The notes: generated from the sequence alone by a model not told the origin. A stretch of 64,000 bases of DNA from Streptomyces sp. NBC_00358 (GCF_036099295.1 NZ_CP107976.1:8990001-9054000), one strand, 5' to 3'; positions 41,436 to 50,634 are shown, counted from the first letter of the stretch. Numbers and translations are program-made.

Positions 41436-41885
41436 TCAGCGGGTGACGGTGACCCGGTGCTCCTTGAGAGCCGCGCAGTTGGAGCCGGTCACCTGCGTGT
41501 ACACGTTGCCGATGTTGCCGCCCCAGTCGACGCAGTGGCCCTTGCCGTACACGTAGGCCGGTCCCGCGTACGAGGTGTACTGCCCGTAGTCCTGGGAGCC
41601 CTGGTCGGTGTCGGACACGTAGATCCAGGTGGACATGTCCACTGCGGTGCCCGGGTTCTTGCGGATGGTCGCGACGCAGTTCTGGCCGTTCGCGGAGTTG
41701 TACGTGAGGTAGATGGTGCCCAGGGAGCCCACGGGAGCGGAGTTCACGGTCTTGTAGGCGCTTCCGCAGACCTTCTGGGGCGTGGTGTTGGGCGCGGCCG
41801 AGGCGGGCACCGCCAGAGCGGTCGTGGCCCCTAACGCCAGGGTGGCGAAGGCGGCAGCGGTCAGAACGGAACGGTTCAATCGCAT
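41436..41885 (-). CDS. Spore-associated protein A (SapA)-like secreted protein
   Basis: 149 residues with a clear Sec signal (cleavage near PASAAPN). The mature part reads KVCGSAYKTVNSA, IYLTYNSANGQNCVATIR, YGQYTSYAGPAYVYG and HCVDWGG, the pattern of Streptomyces spore-associated SapA. Four Cys should form two disulfides. AAGGGGGAAAT precedes the ATG. Codon 18 is TTA (41832-41834), so expression should depend on BldA, which fits a developmental protein. Surface localisation on aerial structures is inferred from the family. Confidence 0.8.
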   Translation of the reverse strand: MRLNRSVLTAAAFATLALGATTALAVPASAAPNTTPQKVCGSAYKTVNSAPVGSLGTIYLTYNSANGQNCVATIRKNPGTAVDMSTWIYVSDTDQGSQDYGQYTSYAGPAYVYGKGHCVDWGGNIGNVYTQVTGSNCAALKEHRVTVTR

Positions 41886-42135
41886 ATTTCCCCCTTGTGA
41901 TCTTTGGAGACTTTTGCTCCTGCCTGGTGTGACCCGCGGGGCACCGGAACGGTTGTGCATCATCCGCAAAATATGTGGGGCCTGGTCGCCGTGCCGTTCG
42001 CCGCCGCTCGGCGGGATCCTTCTCCGAAGATCGTCCCGATCGCACCCGCGTCGGCCGTCCCGGTCCCGGACGGTCCCGTTCACATTGACGCGAACTCACC
42101 TTATTATTGGTGTTCTTGCGTTGATGGGGGGATTG

Positions 42136-42435
42136 ATGGCATCAAATCGTATGATGAAGTGTCACACTTGTGGCGTCGTCACCCAGCACGGCAAGGCCAG
42201 CAGGCAGGAGGTCGGAGAACTCAAGAATCGCTTCGAGGCGTTCATGGGGAGGGGTGACGACATCCTGGACGCGGCCTCGGACAGAGTGTTCGAATTCTTC
42301 GCCCGCGGTCAGGACAGGGGCGGGATCAACGGCGTCTTCGATGGAGGGGTCTTCATCTGCGTCGACTGCTCTCACTACCGTTCCGGCTACAACAAGTGCA
42401 TCAAGATCCGGGGAAAGTGCAATAGAAAGCGCTAG
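42136..42435 (+). CDS. Small zinc-binding hypothetical protein, 99 residues
   Basis: Starts MASNRMMKCHTCGVVTQHG and ends near FICVDCSHYRSGYNKCIKIRG. The two CxxC pairs should bind one zinc ion around a helical insert rich in charged residues. GGGGGGA lies three to four bases before the ATG. The leader (42095-42135) is more AT-rich than the surroundings, which hints at transfer. I do not recognise the family. Confidence 0.65.
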   Translation: MASNRMMKCHTCGVVTQHGKASRQEVGELKNRFEAFMGRGDDILDAASDRVFEFFARGQDRGGINGVFDGGVFICVDCSHYRSGYNKCIKIRGKCNRKR

Positions 42436-42712
42436 GCGCACCATTGATCGCCGACGAGGCGCTCCGCTCGGATCGGCGGACCTCGGCCGCCGACTCCTGG
42501 CGCTCCGCCTTTCCGTGGGTGCCGTGTCCGCGGGGCGTCTTCACGGTTCAGCGCGTGATCGTGCATCACCCGCCACCACGCGGTGGGCCGGGACCGGCGG
42601 TCATGGTGCGACCGCCTGCGCCCCGACCCTCTTCGCCGTCGCCCGATGGGCGGGCGTGATCGTGCTGGACCTGTCCGGGACCTCAATCCCGGTGTCGTGA
42701 ACGATTCCTTTC
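42436..42712. other. Intergenic region between convergent genes
   Basis: About 275 bp with no supported gene. A hairpin at its right border separates it from the glucanase gene. Confidence 0.45.
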
Positions 42713-42737
42713 GCCGGCTCGACGGTGTCGAGCCGGC
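42713..42737. terminator. Perfect 11 bp hairpin (terminator-like)
   Basis: GCCGGCTCGAC pairs with GTCGAGCCGGC across a three-base loop, 26 bp beyond the stop of the GH64 gene. Confidence 0.7.
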
Positions 42738-42762
42738 ACGGCTCCCGGGGTCCCGAGCGCGG

Positions 42763-44118
42763 CTACCAGCCGACGGCGACCAGCAGCCACTGCGGGCTGC
42801 CGTGTGAGATGAAGGAGGACTGACCCGCGACGTCGTCGTAGGGGAAGCCGTAGGCCAGTTGGTTGATGGCGTTGTCGTGCCAGAACTTGGCGTAGTAGTT
42901 CGCGGGCGCCGCCTTGTAGTACTGGGCCGGGTCGCCCTGTTGGGAGGCCGGCAGGGTGGCCACATGGCGGTTGAGGGCCGCGCACATGTCGGGGTTGCCC
43001 GCGAGGGCCGCCGCGCAGCCGAAGATGTCGGACGTGGCCGCGTTGACGCCCACGGACTGGGCGTAGGCGGTGAAGTAGTTCGCGTTGGCTCCGCCCGCGC
43101 GGAAGCTGGGGTCGCTGCCGGGCGCGATGATCCGGTACGGGGCCTGGCTCTGGGCCAGCACCTTGAACTGGTCGGGAACGGCGGCGGTGAACCGCTGGAC
43201 GGTGGTCGCGCGGTCCTCGGCGAAGGTCTGCCGGTTCTCACCGACCTCGGTGTCGTACCCGTCCTTGGCGTGCAGGCGCATGGCCAGTTTGAGACCGAAG
43301 GCGTCGACCCTGGTGGTGTTGCCGTTGAAGACGTTGTTGCCGACGGTGAACTCGATGAAGTCGTAGTAGGGACCGTTGGGTGATCCGAGGTAGAAGTACA
43401 TGCGGCCCGCGGAGTTCGCCGGCATGTCGAGATACGGCTGCTCGGCTATGGAGTGGACCTGCCCGTTGAAGCTCCAGTACACCTGGCTGTCGGGGTACTT
43501 GCCGTTGGTGCGGTTGAGGATCTTCACCTCGACGGCGTTGTTCGCGGCGGGTATGTCACTGGTCGTGCCCCAGAACGCGTCCGGCGGGGTGGTGCCTCCG
43601 GGCCCGTACACCTGGAACTCCCACAGGGAGTAGCCGTAGGGGGTGGCTCGCGTCGTCCCTAGGATCCGCACGTATCTGGCGCTGCCGGAGACGCCGATGT
43701 TCTGGGTGCCGCCGGTGCCGGTCGTCGTGGAGTACGCCGTGGCCCAGGTGTTCGCGTCGGTGGAGGTCTGGATCTGGAAGGCCGTGGCGTAGGCGGCTTC
43801 CCAGTTCAGGGTGACGCGGGTGAGCTGCTGGACGGAACCGAGGTCGACACTCAGCCATTGCGGGTCGGAGAAGGCCGAGGACCACCGGGTCCCGGTATTG
43901 CCGTCGACCGCGGCCCCCGCGGGGAAGGAACCGTTCTCGACCGACGACGCCGTGGCGGGCCGTCCCTGGGAGAGCAACTGGTCGGCGGCCTGCGCCGGTG
44001 ACGGGGTCAGGACGGCGACACAGGCGGCGAGCAGGACGACGACCAGACCGAGAGCCGTACGGGCCCGTGCGGTCATGCCCGACGGCCGATGGGGTGGGGC
44101 GCTGGCTAAGGACTGCAT
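42763..44118 (-). CDS. Secreted GH64 beta-1,3-glucanase with discoidin (F5/8C) domain
   Basis: 451 residues. A signal peptide ends near PAQAADQ. An F5/8 type C carbohydrate-binding domain follows (RPATASSVENGSFPAGAAVDG to LWEFQVYG). The catalytic part, from about residue 175, has GH64/thaumatin-like features (VEVKILNRTNGKYPDSQVYW, YDFIEFTVGNNVFNGN, RVDAFGLKLAMRLH). It should release oligosaccharides from fungal cell-wall glucan. GAGGAGA precedes the ATG. Codon 4 is TTA (44107-44109). A strong promoter with a LacI-type operator lies just upstream. Confidence 0.9.
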   Translation of the reverse strand: MQSLASAPPHRPSGMTARARTALGLVVVLLAACVAVLTPSPAQAADQLLSQGRPATASSVENGSFPAGAAVDGNTGTRWSSAFSDPQWLSVDLGSVQQLTRVTLNWEAAYATAFQIQTSTDANTWATAYSTTTGTGGTQNIGVSGSARYVRILGTTRATPYGYSLWEFQVYGPGGTTPPDAFWGTTSDIPAANNAVEVKILNRTNGKYPDSQVYWSFNGQVHSIAEQPYLDMPANSAGRMYFYLGSPNGPYYDFIEFTVGNNVFNGNTTRVDAFGLKLAMRLHAKDGYDTEVGENRQTFAEDRATTVQRFTAAVPDQFKVLAQSQAPYRIIAPGSDPSFRAGGANANYFTAYAQSVGVNAATSDIFGCAAALAGNPDMCAALNRHVATLPASQQGDPAQYYKAAPANYYAKFWHDNAINQLAYGFPYDDVAGQSSFISHGSPQWLLVAVGW

Positions 44119-44172
44119 GCGGGGTCTCCTCGTGCCGGGTCGGCGTGTGTGGGGGCGGAGCAACAGCAGACG

Positions 44173-44184
44173 GAGAGCGCTCTC
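44173..44184. promoter_or_regulatory. LacI-type operator of the GH64 gene
   Basis: Perfect palindrome GAGAGCGCTCTC, similar in layout to the CebR box core (GGGAGCGCTCCC). It covers the expected transcription start, directly behind the -10 box, which is the classic place for repression. Confidence 0.7.
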
Positions 44185-44189
44185 TCCGG

Positions 44190-44218
44190 GTTGTATCCCC
44201 GCACGTTCCAGACGTCAA
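44190..44218 (-). promoter_or_regulatory. Promoter of the GH64 gene
   Basis: On the minus strand TTGACG, a 17 bp spacer and TACAAC make a strong sigma-HrdB-type promoter pointing at the glucanase gene. Confidence 0.7.
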
Positions 44219-44441
44219 CAACTGAAGCCGAAATCAAGGGGGTTCGGGTTGTTGGCATCATCGAGCACCACCTTGCGGCTCCTGCGGCGCGCCCGATCGG
44301 CCGACGCCTTCGGGCTCCGACGGCTCGACCGGTCCGTGCCGTGCCCTCGCATTCAAGACTTGGCTTCTCCGGCCGACGCGAGCCCGACCCCGGCCCTCCG
44401 CCCGATCCGCGGTGCTTTCCTGCCACCGTCTCCGGGCGCTG

Positions 44442-44472
44442 ACTGGTCTACACCCTTGACTGGTACAGACCA
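44442..44472. promoter_or_regulatory. Two degenerate DasR-type (dre) sites at the chitinase promoter
   Basis: ACTGGTCTACACCC (44442-44455) and ACTGGTACAGACCA (44459-44472) each match most of the dre consensus ACTGGTCTAGACCA. A TTGACT -35 box overlaps both. DasR represses chitinase genes until N-acetylglucosamine-derived phosphate sugars bind it. Confidence 0.7.
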
Positions 44473-44600
44473 AAGCGATTGAGTGTGGCCCACACCCCCC
44501 ACCGCGGCCGCCCGGACTCTGCTGCGCCGGCCCTTCGCCGGCGTACGCGCACGGCTCTGCCTGCCTCCGGCGCTGCCTTGCACCGCAAAGGACTGATCCT

Positions 44601-45494
44601 GTGTCACAACGCCGCGCCGCCTCCCTCCTGGCCGCGATTCTGATCGGAACCTCCGCGCCGGCGCTGCTGCCGGCCGCGAGCGCGTCCGCCGCATCCTGTT
44701 CGAGCTACCCGAACTGGGTGGCGGGACAGTCGTACGTCACCGGCAACATCGTCCGGTACACAGACGGCAAGGCCTACATCGCCGAGCACGACAACCCGGG
44801 CTACGACCCCGTCATCAGCACGTGGTTCTGGGAGCCCTACGCCTGCGACGGCGGCGGCTCGACGAACCCCTCCGACGGATTCGCCGTGAGCGAGGCGCAG
44901 TTCAACCAGATGTTCCCGAACAGGAACTCCTTCTACACCTACAGCGGCCTCAAGGCGGCCCTCAGCGCCTTTCCCGCTTTCGCCGCGACCGGCAGTGACA
45001 CGGTCAGGAAGCAGGAGGCCGCGGCGTTCCTCGCCAACGTCAGTCATGAGACCGGCGGGCTCGTGTACGTGGTGGAGCAGAACACCGCCAACTATCCGAC
45101 GTACTGCGACTGGAGCCAGTCCTACGGCTGTCCGGCCGGGCAGGCGGCGTACTACGGGCGGGGTCCGATCCAGCTCAGCTGGAACTTCAACTACAAGGCG
45201 GCGGGCGACGCGCTCGGCATCGACCTGCTGGGCAACCCCTGGCTGGTGCAGAACGACGCGGCCGTGGCCTGGAAGACGGGTCTTTGGTACTGGAACACCC
45301 AGTCGGGCCCCGGCACGATGACCCCGCACAACGCGATGGTCAACAGCGCCGGCTTCGGCCAGACCATCCGCAGCATCAACGGCTCGCTGGAGTGCGACGG
45401 CAGGAACCCCGCGCAGGTGCAGAGCCGCGTGGACGCCTACCAGCGCTTCACGTCGATCCTCGGCGTCGCGCAGGGAGCCAACCTGTACTGCTGA
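44601..45494 (+). CDS. Secreted GH19 chitinase with CBM5/12 domain
   Basis: 297 residues. A signal peptide is followed by a chitin-binding CBM5/12 module (CSSYPNWVAGQSYVTGN to WFWEPYAC), a short Gly/Ser linker and a GH19 domain from about residue 93. The catalytic acid is E150 in SHETGG and the second Glu is E159. AYYGRGPIQLSWNFNY is intact. It cleaves chitin with inversion, outside the cell. The GTG start has AAAGGA nine bases upstream. Two dre-like sites lie in the promoter. Confidence 0.95.
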   Translation: MSQRRAASLLAAILIGTSAPALLPAASASAASCSSYPNWVAGQSYVTGNIVRYTDGKAYIAEHDNPGYDPVISTWFWEPYACDGGGSTNPSDGFAVSEAQFNQMFPNRNSFYTYSGLKAALSAFPAFAATGSDTVRKQEAAAFLANVSHETGGLVYVVEQNTANYPTYCDWSQSYGCPAGQAAYYGRGPIQLSWNFNYKAAGDALGIDLLGNPWLVQNDAAVAWKTGLWYWNTQSGPGTMTPHNAMVNSAGFGQTIRSINGSLECDGRNPAQVQSRVDAYQRFTSILGVAQGANLYC

Positions 45495-45514
45495 GCGGAC
45501 CGGCGACACGGCAA

Positions 45515-45544
45515 GGGGCGCCCCTCGGTCATGAGAGGCGCCTC
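45515..45544 (+). terminator. Hairpin behind the chitinase gene
   Basis: A 12 bp stem (GGGGCGCCCCTC with GAGAGGCGCCTC) has one mismatch and one G-T pair, with a six-base loop. It starts 20 bp after the GH19 stop codon and is a likely terminator. Confidence 0.65.
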
Positions 45545-45676
45545 CCCGGACAGGTGCCTGTTGCCCACCGCAACAGGTCCTGCCGAGGCTTGCCGTATTC
45601 CGGTACGGAGAGCGTCGCGCTGGTCAGCCGGATGCTGGAGGCGCCGTCCCCGTTCGCCTTCGGGGCCGCCCCGGCC

Positions 45677-46831
45677 TCACTCGCCGAACAGAGCGGGGAT
45701 CTCGCCGAGGGCCGGATCGTTCTCGTTCAGCGGGCGCCGTGCGGTGAGTTCGGCCGCGGCGTCCACCGGTGTGCCTGCCGAGGTGAGGACCGTCCGTGCC
45801 TGTTCGGCGGGAAGCGAGTTGAACCACCGGAGAGCGAGCGAGCGGCGCGCCGCGGCGTCGACCGAACCGACCACGCGCAGGCGGGAGATTCCTCCGTCGG
45901 GGAACACGTCGAGGCGGACGTGGGTGACTTCCTCGGTGGTGTCGACGTCGAAGTAGTGCCTGGTGTCGGGCTGGAGCCTGGTGTCGGGCAGCAGGGGGAA
46001 CCAGGCGGACGAGTCAGGCTCCGGCGTGGTGGCCGAATTGGCGCCGTACAAGGCGCAGTTGTTCGATGCGTTGTACTTGTAGTAGGAGGTGTCGACCTCG
46101 ACCTGGCGCAGGCGTCCGGGGGCGGCGAGACGGACGACAGCCCAGTCGTGTCCCGGCCCGCGTCGGCGCTGGGTCTCCCAGCCGTCGCCCATGTGCCGGG
46201 CGAGACCGGGCTGGTTGAGGACCTCTGCCGACGAGTAGAAGGTGTCGCTGCTCGCCTCCACCACACCGCCCAGTTCGCGGCCGGCGAGGTCGGGAGTGAG
46301 GCCCTCGAAGCGACGAGGGTCGGGAACGGCCTGTCCGTGGACGCGAAGCCGGGCCACGCCGCCGTCGGGGTAGACGGACAGCCTGAGGTGGGTGTAGCGG
46401 GTCCGCTCCGTCACAATGAACTCGTTGTGGGAGTCGCCCTTGAGCGGGGAGCGCGGGACTATCTCCTCCCAGGCGATATCGGGTGCCTGGAGCTCTTCCG
46501 GCGACGGGTAGCCCTCCACGCCACAGGCTTCGATACGGCACTCCGGGGGGTAGTTCCCGGTGAAGAAGCTGGTGTCGACGTCGATGGAGTCGATCACTCC
46601 GGGCGTTCCGAGGCGGACCAGGGCCCAGTCGTGTCCGGGAGTGCGCCTGCGGCGGGTCTCCCATCCGTCGACGATCTCACCCTTGTGTCCGTAGGAGCCG
46701 GGTGTGAAGTCGGCGGCGCCCGGTACGAGCAGGTTCTCCTTCTCGCCGAAGGACTCGTCGCTCGCGGCGATGACGCTGCCGCCGACGAGGCGCGAGGCCA
46801 GGTCCGTCGAGGCGGGGTGATCGGTGGACAT
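45677..46831 (-). CDS. alc: Allantoicase
   Basis: 384 residues made of two similar halves. Each half carries the allantoicase pattern DGWETRRRRTPGHDWALVRLG (about 62) and DGWETQRRRGPGHDWAVVRLA (about 225). It hydrolyses allantoate to ureidoglycolate and urea. GGAGG lies eight bases before the ATG at 46831; an upstream GTG (46846) would add five residues. It is the last gene of the allantoin operon, 133 bp behind the racemase, with a short direct repeat (CTGACGGGGATGA) between them. Confidence 0.93.
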   Translation of the reverse strand: MSTDHPASTDLASRLVGGSVIAASDESFGEKENLLVPGAADFTPGSYGHKGEIVDGWETRRRRTPGHDWALVRLGTPGVIDSIDVDTSFFTGNYPPECRIEACGVEGYPSPEELQAPDIAWEEIVPRSPLKGDSHNEFIVTERTRYTHLRLSVYPDGGVARLRVHGQAVPDPRRFEGLTPDLAGRELGGVVEASSDTFYSSAEVLNQPGLARHMGDGWETQRRRGPGHDWAVVRLAAPGRLRQVEVDTSYYKYNASNNCALYGANSATTPEPDSSAWFPLLPDTRLQPDTRHYFDVDTTEEVTHVRLDVFPDGGISRLRVVGSVDAAARRSLALRWFNSLPAEQARTVLTSAGTPVDAAAELTARRPLNENDPALGEIPALFGE

Positions 46832-46964
46832 GGGGACAACCTCCACAGTGGGAACAGGCGCGGGGGAATCAGCCCGGCTGACGGGGATGAGCTGACGGGG
46901 ATGAACAGAAGGCGCGAGTCGGTCGCTCAGCCCGCCGGCCAGACCGGCGAGGGAGATCGGCGCC

Positions 46965-47699
46965 TTACAGTGCCAGGCGCTCGGACAGCGGCCAGCCGAT
47001 GATCGTCTTGGCCTCGGGAGCCGCGTAGGTGCTGACCTTGCTGGTACTCAGGCGCAGGCCCACGAGGGCCTCGGCGAGGCGGATTCCGGCGGCGACCGGG
47101 TCGACCACCGGTACGCCGAGGGCCTCGGTGATCGCTGTGTCGAGTCTGGCCATGCCGCCGCAGCCCAGACAGATGACCTCGGCCCGGTCGTCCTCGACGG
47201 CTCGCCGTGCCTCCTCGACGATGGCGGCCATCCCGGCCTCGGGGTTCTGGTCGAACTCCAGGGTGCCCATGCCGACGGAGCGGACCGAGGCGCAGCGGTC
47301 GGCGAGTCCGGCGGTCAGAAGGCGGTCCTCGATCGCTCCGATCGAGCGGGCGAGGGTGGTGACCACGGAGTAGCGGCGGCCGAGCATCAGGGCGACGTGG
47401 GCCGACGCCTCGGCGATGTCGATGACGGGGACGTCGGTGAGCTCCTGGAGGCCTTCGCGCCCGTGCTCGCCGAATCCGGCCATGACCACGGCGTCGTACG
47501 GCTCGTCATAGGTGGTGACGCGGTCCATGACCGCGACGGCGGAGAGCAGGCTCTCGAAGTTGCAGTCGATGCCGTCGGCCCCGTAGAGCGGGGTGAGCGG
47601 GACGATCTCGGTTCCGGGCGAAGCGTGCTCCCGGGCGCTCTTGGCGATCGACTCGGTCATGGCTTCGGTGGTGTTCGGGTTGACGACCAGAATGCGCAT
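46965..47699 (-). CDS. Asp/Glu/hydantoin racemase family protein (probable allantoin racemase)
   Basis: 244 residues. The first Cys of the active site lies in DGIDCNFES and the second in VICLGCGGMARLD, as in hydantoin and allantoin racemases. MRILVVNPNTTEAMTESI is the typical N-terminus. Interconverting the allantoin enantiomers would let the stereospecific allantoinase use all substrate. This function is inferred from its place between allantoinase and allantoicase genes. AAGGAG lies six bases before the ATG. Confidence 0.88.
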   Translation of the reverse strand: MRILVVNPNTTEAMTESIAKSAREHASPGTEIVPLTPLYGADGIDCNFESLLSAVAVMDRVTTYDEPYDAVVMAGFGEHGREGLQELTDVPVIDIAEASAHVALMLGRRYSVVTTLARSIGAIEDRLLTAGLADRCASVRSVGMGTLEFDQNPEAGMAAIVEEARRAVEDDRAEVICLGCGGMARLDTAITEALGVPVVDPVAAGIRLAEALVGLRLSTSKVSTYAAPEAKTIIGWPLSERLAL

Positions 47700-47742
47700 C
47701 AGGCGCTCCTTCACGATCGGTGATCCGGCGGGTGGACAGCGG

Positions 47743-49086
47743 TCAGCGGGCGACGTCGGACGAGGTCAGCAGTCGCCCTCGCGGGCGGGAGAAATCGATG
47801 GGCCGACCCCGCAGCCAGGTCTGCCGGACCGCGCCGTACAGTTCCCGTCCGGCGTAGGGGGTGATGGGCTGGCGGTGATACAGGGCCGTCGGCTCGACGG
47901 TGAACTTCTCGTCGGGTGCCAGGAAGCACAGGTCGGCGTCGTACCCCGGGGCGATCGCCCCCTTGCGTTCGAGCCCGACGAGCTCGGCCGGCTGCCGGGC
48001 CATCCAGTGGGCGACGTCCGCGAGCGAGTGGCCGCGGCGCCGCGCCTCGGTCCACACGGCGGGCAGAGCGATCTGGAGGGAGGAGATGCCGCCGAACGCC
48101 TCGGCGAAGTCGCCCTTGTCCAGCGCCTTGTGCTCGATGGCACAGGGCGAGTGGTCCGAGACGATCATCGAGAGGGAGCCGGCGCTCAGGGCAGCCCACA
48201 GCCGGTCGGCGTTGGCCGCGTCCCGGATCGGCGGACAGACCTTGAACGAGGTGTCGCCGTCCGGCACCTCCACCGAGGTGAGGGTGAGGTAGTGCGGGCA
48301 CGTCTCGGCGGAGATCTCCAGCCCGTCGGCCCGCGCCGACTGGATGAGACCGGCGGCCCGAGCGCTGGAGATGTGAACGATGTGGCTGCGCCCGCCGGTG
48401 GCGCGCGTCGCCTCGATCACCGCGCTCACCGCCAGGTCCTCGATGTGCGGCGGGTGCACCGCCAGGAAATCCTGGTACGAGCGGCCGGGAACCATCTCGA
48501 TCGCGGCCATTTCGGCGGCGTCCTCGGCGTGGACCGCGAGGAAGCCGCCGAACTTCTTGAGCTCGGTCAGGGCCGCCTTCATCTCGTCGACGGAGACGGG
48601 CGGGAACTCGGGAAGGCCGGTGTTGGCGAGGAAGCACTTGAATCCGAGTACTCCCGCGCGGTGAAGCTCTCCCAGACGAGGGATGTTGGAAGGGGTGACG
48701 CCGGCCCAGAAGCCCAGGTCGACATGGGTCCGGCCGCTCGCGGCCTTCCGCTTGACCTCCAGGGCCGGCACATCGACGGTCACGGGGAGACTGTCGAGCG
48801 GCATGTCGACCACCGTGGTGATGCCGCCCGCGGCCGCCGCCCGGGTGCCGGAGTCGAAGCCCTCCCAGGCGGACTGCCCCGGGTCCTGGAGGTGCACGTG
48901 GGTGTCGACCAGTCCCGGGAGTACCACCACGTCGGCGTCGACGCGGATCTCCTCCCGGGCCGGAAGGGCGGCTTCGATGTCCTCGATGAACCGGATCCGC
49001 CCGTTCACGATGCCGATGCTGGCGGCTCGTTCCCCTTCGGATGTCATCACGCGGTCGGCGCGAATGACCGTGTCCACTGCTTCCAT
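47743..49086 (-). CDS. allB: Allantoinase
   Basis: 447 residues of the cyclic amidohydrolase family. Metal ligands include H63 and H65 in DTHVHLQDPG, the carboxylated lysine K149 in GFKCFL, later His residues in VHIS, and the Asp in SDHSP. It opens allantoin to allantoate. The substrate call rests on the neighbouring allantoicase, racemase and permease genes as well as the sequence; dihydropyrimidinase is the main alternative. Confidence 0.93.
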   Translation of the reverse strand: MEAVDTVIRADRVMTSEGERAASIGIVNGRIRFIEDIEAALPAREEIRVDADVVVLPGLVDTHVHLQDPGQSAWEGFDSGTRAAAAGGITTVVDMPLDSLPVTVDVPALEVKRKAASGRTHVDLGFWAGVTPSNIPRLGELHRAGVLGFKCFLANTGLPEFPPVSVDEMKAALTELKKFGGFLAVHAEDAAEMAAIEMVPGRSYQDFLAVHPPHIEDLAVSAVIEATRATGGRSHIVHISSARAAGLIQSARADGLEISAETCPHYLTLTSVEVPDGDTSFKVCPPIRDAANADRLWAALSAGSLSMIVSDHSPCAIEHKALDKGDFAEAFGGISSLQIALPAVWTEARRRGHSLADVAHWMARQPAELVGLERKGAIAPGYDADLCFLAPDEKFTVEPTALYHRQPITPYAGRELYGAVRQTWLRGRPIDFSRPRGRLLTSSDVAR

Positions 49087-49134
49087 GCCGGTTCCTCGTC
49101 CCTCGTCCGTACGTGTGTGTCTTGCTGAACCGGC

Positions 49135-50634
49135 TCAGGAGAGCTCGGGCACCGGAACCGGCGCGACCTCGTCGCCGTCGACCGGCGCCTCGGCGGTCTC
49201 CGGCTCGAACCGCGGGAAGCCGAGCAGTTCCGTGGCGTTCGCCCGCTTGTGGACCAGGGCCACCCCGATGAAGTAGACGACCGCGCCGGTGAGCCACGCC
49301 TGCAGGGCCGGGAAGCCGATGTAGGTGTGCTGGAATCCGGACGTTCCCGGGATCAGGCCACCGGTGGCCGTGCCGACGACCGTGCCGGCGACCACCGCGA
49401 CCACGCCCGGCCAGTTGGCCCGTGCGGTGTGCTTCCAGTGCGCGACGCGGTCCATGGGGCGGCGCAGCCCGAACACACGCGGCAGGACGAAGACGTCCAT
49501 CGCCATGACGGTGCTCGCGGTCGGTACCGTCACGGCACCGATGCCGGTGACGATGTTGAACGTCTGCTGGAGGCTCGGCAGGATCAGGGTCAGGCCGGCC
49601 GCGATGGCGCCGAGCAGCAGGACGGTGTACTTACGCCGCCACCGGGGCAGCTCGGACGTCAGGTTCTGCACGCCGTTGACCGCGATGTAGAGGTTGCCGT
49701 CGTTGACCGCGGCCTGGTTCACGATGAAGAAGATGAACCCGAGGGCCACCATGCCGAACAGGGAGAAGTTCACGAAGTACTTGATGCTCGGGCCGAAGTC
49801 CGCCTGGTTGGCCAGCACCGCCACCACGTATCCCATGATCGGGAACATGAACGAGCCGACCGCGTAGGAGACGATGATCGTCGGCAGGTTCCACTGCGGG
49901 CGGGTCTTGGCGTAGCGGAAGACGTCGGCCTCGTTGCCCCAGGTCGACAGTCCCACCATCGCGCCGGTCACGAAGAGGATCGAGGAGGGCGAAGCGACGT
50001 GGAGCTGTGAGTGCAGCTGGCTCCCCGAGACGGTCACCAGCCCGCGGATCGTCGCGTACAAGCCCCAGATCATCACGATCGGCACGGCGACGTACTGGGC
50101 GAACCTCTGGACGCCGTCGAAACCGAAGTACGTGTTGGTGATCATGACGAAGGCGATGCCCACCGTCACCGCCTGGACCGCGGGTACCGTGAACAGTCCG
50201 CCGAGCAGCGACATCACGAACAGCACGGTGAAGATGTAGAAGCCCATCCCGTTGATCAGCAGCAGCACGGAGACCAGTCGGCTGCCCAGCCGTCCGAAGA
50301 CGCTGCGTGTCATGAGCGAGGTGGTCTGCCCGACCGCGGCGCCGGCGTTCGCCGAGCCGATGCAGTACAGGGACATCGCCACCGTGGCTATCGCCATCGC
50401 GATGATCAGCTGGGTGAAGCTCAGTCCCTCGAAACGCGCCGTGTAGCCGACGTATGCGGCCCCGAAGGTCGCCTGCATGGAGAGGAACGTCAGGAACATA
50501 CGGAAGTTGGAGCGGCGCTCGGAGGCCGGCACCACGCTGTCGGTGTAGTCCTGCGCCGCTTCGGTGACCGCCGCGCCCTGATCGGGGGCCGCGGAAGCGT
50601 CGGAGGATTGGGCAAACCCGGTGTTACCGGTCAT
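49135..50634 (-). CDS. NCS1-family permease, probably for allantoin
   Basis: 499 residues with about twelve helices (for example LLLINGMGFYIFTVLFVMSLLGG and GAMVGLSTWGNEADVFRYAKTRP). This belongs to the nucleobase:cation symporter-1 (purine/cytosine permease) group. First gene of the four-gene operon and divergent from the XRE-cupin regulator, so allantoin or a related ureide is the likely substrate. The soluble N- and C-terminal tails are acidic. Confidence 0.88.
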   Translation of the reverse strand: MTGNTGFAQSSDASAAPDQGAAVTEAAQDYTDSVVPASERRSNFRMFLTFLSMQATFGAAYVGYTARFEGLSFTQLIIAMAIATVAMSLYCIGSANAGAAVGQTTSLMTRSVFGRLGSRLVSVLLLINGMGFYIFTVLFVMSLLGGLFTVPAVQAVTVGIAFVMITNTYFGFDGVQRFAQYVAVPIVMIWGLYATIRGLVTVSGSQLHSQLHVASPSSILFVTGAMVGLSTWGNEADVFRYAKTRPQWNLPTIIVSYAVGSFMFPIMGYVVAVLANQADFGPSIKYFVNFSLFGMVALGFIFFIVNQAAVNDGNLYIAVNGVQNLTSELPRWRRKYTVLLLGAIAAGLTLILPSLQQTFNIVTGIGAVTVPTASTVMAMDVFVLPRVFGLRRPMDRVAHWKHTARANWPGVVAVVAGTVVGTATGGLIPGTSGFQHTYIGFPALQAWLTGAVVYFIGVALVHKRANATELLGFPRFEPETAEAPVDGDEVAPVPVPELS

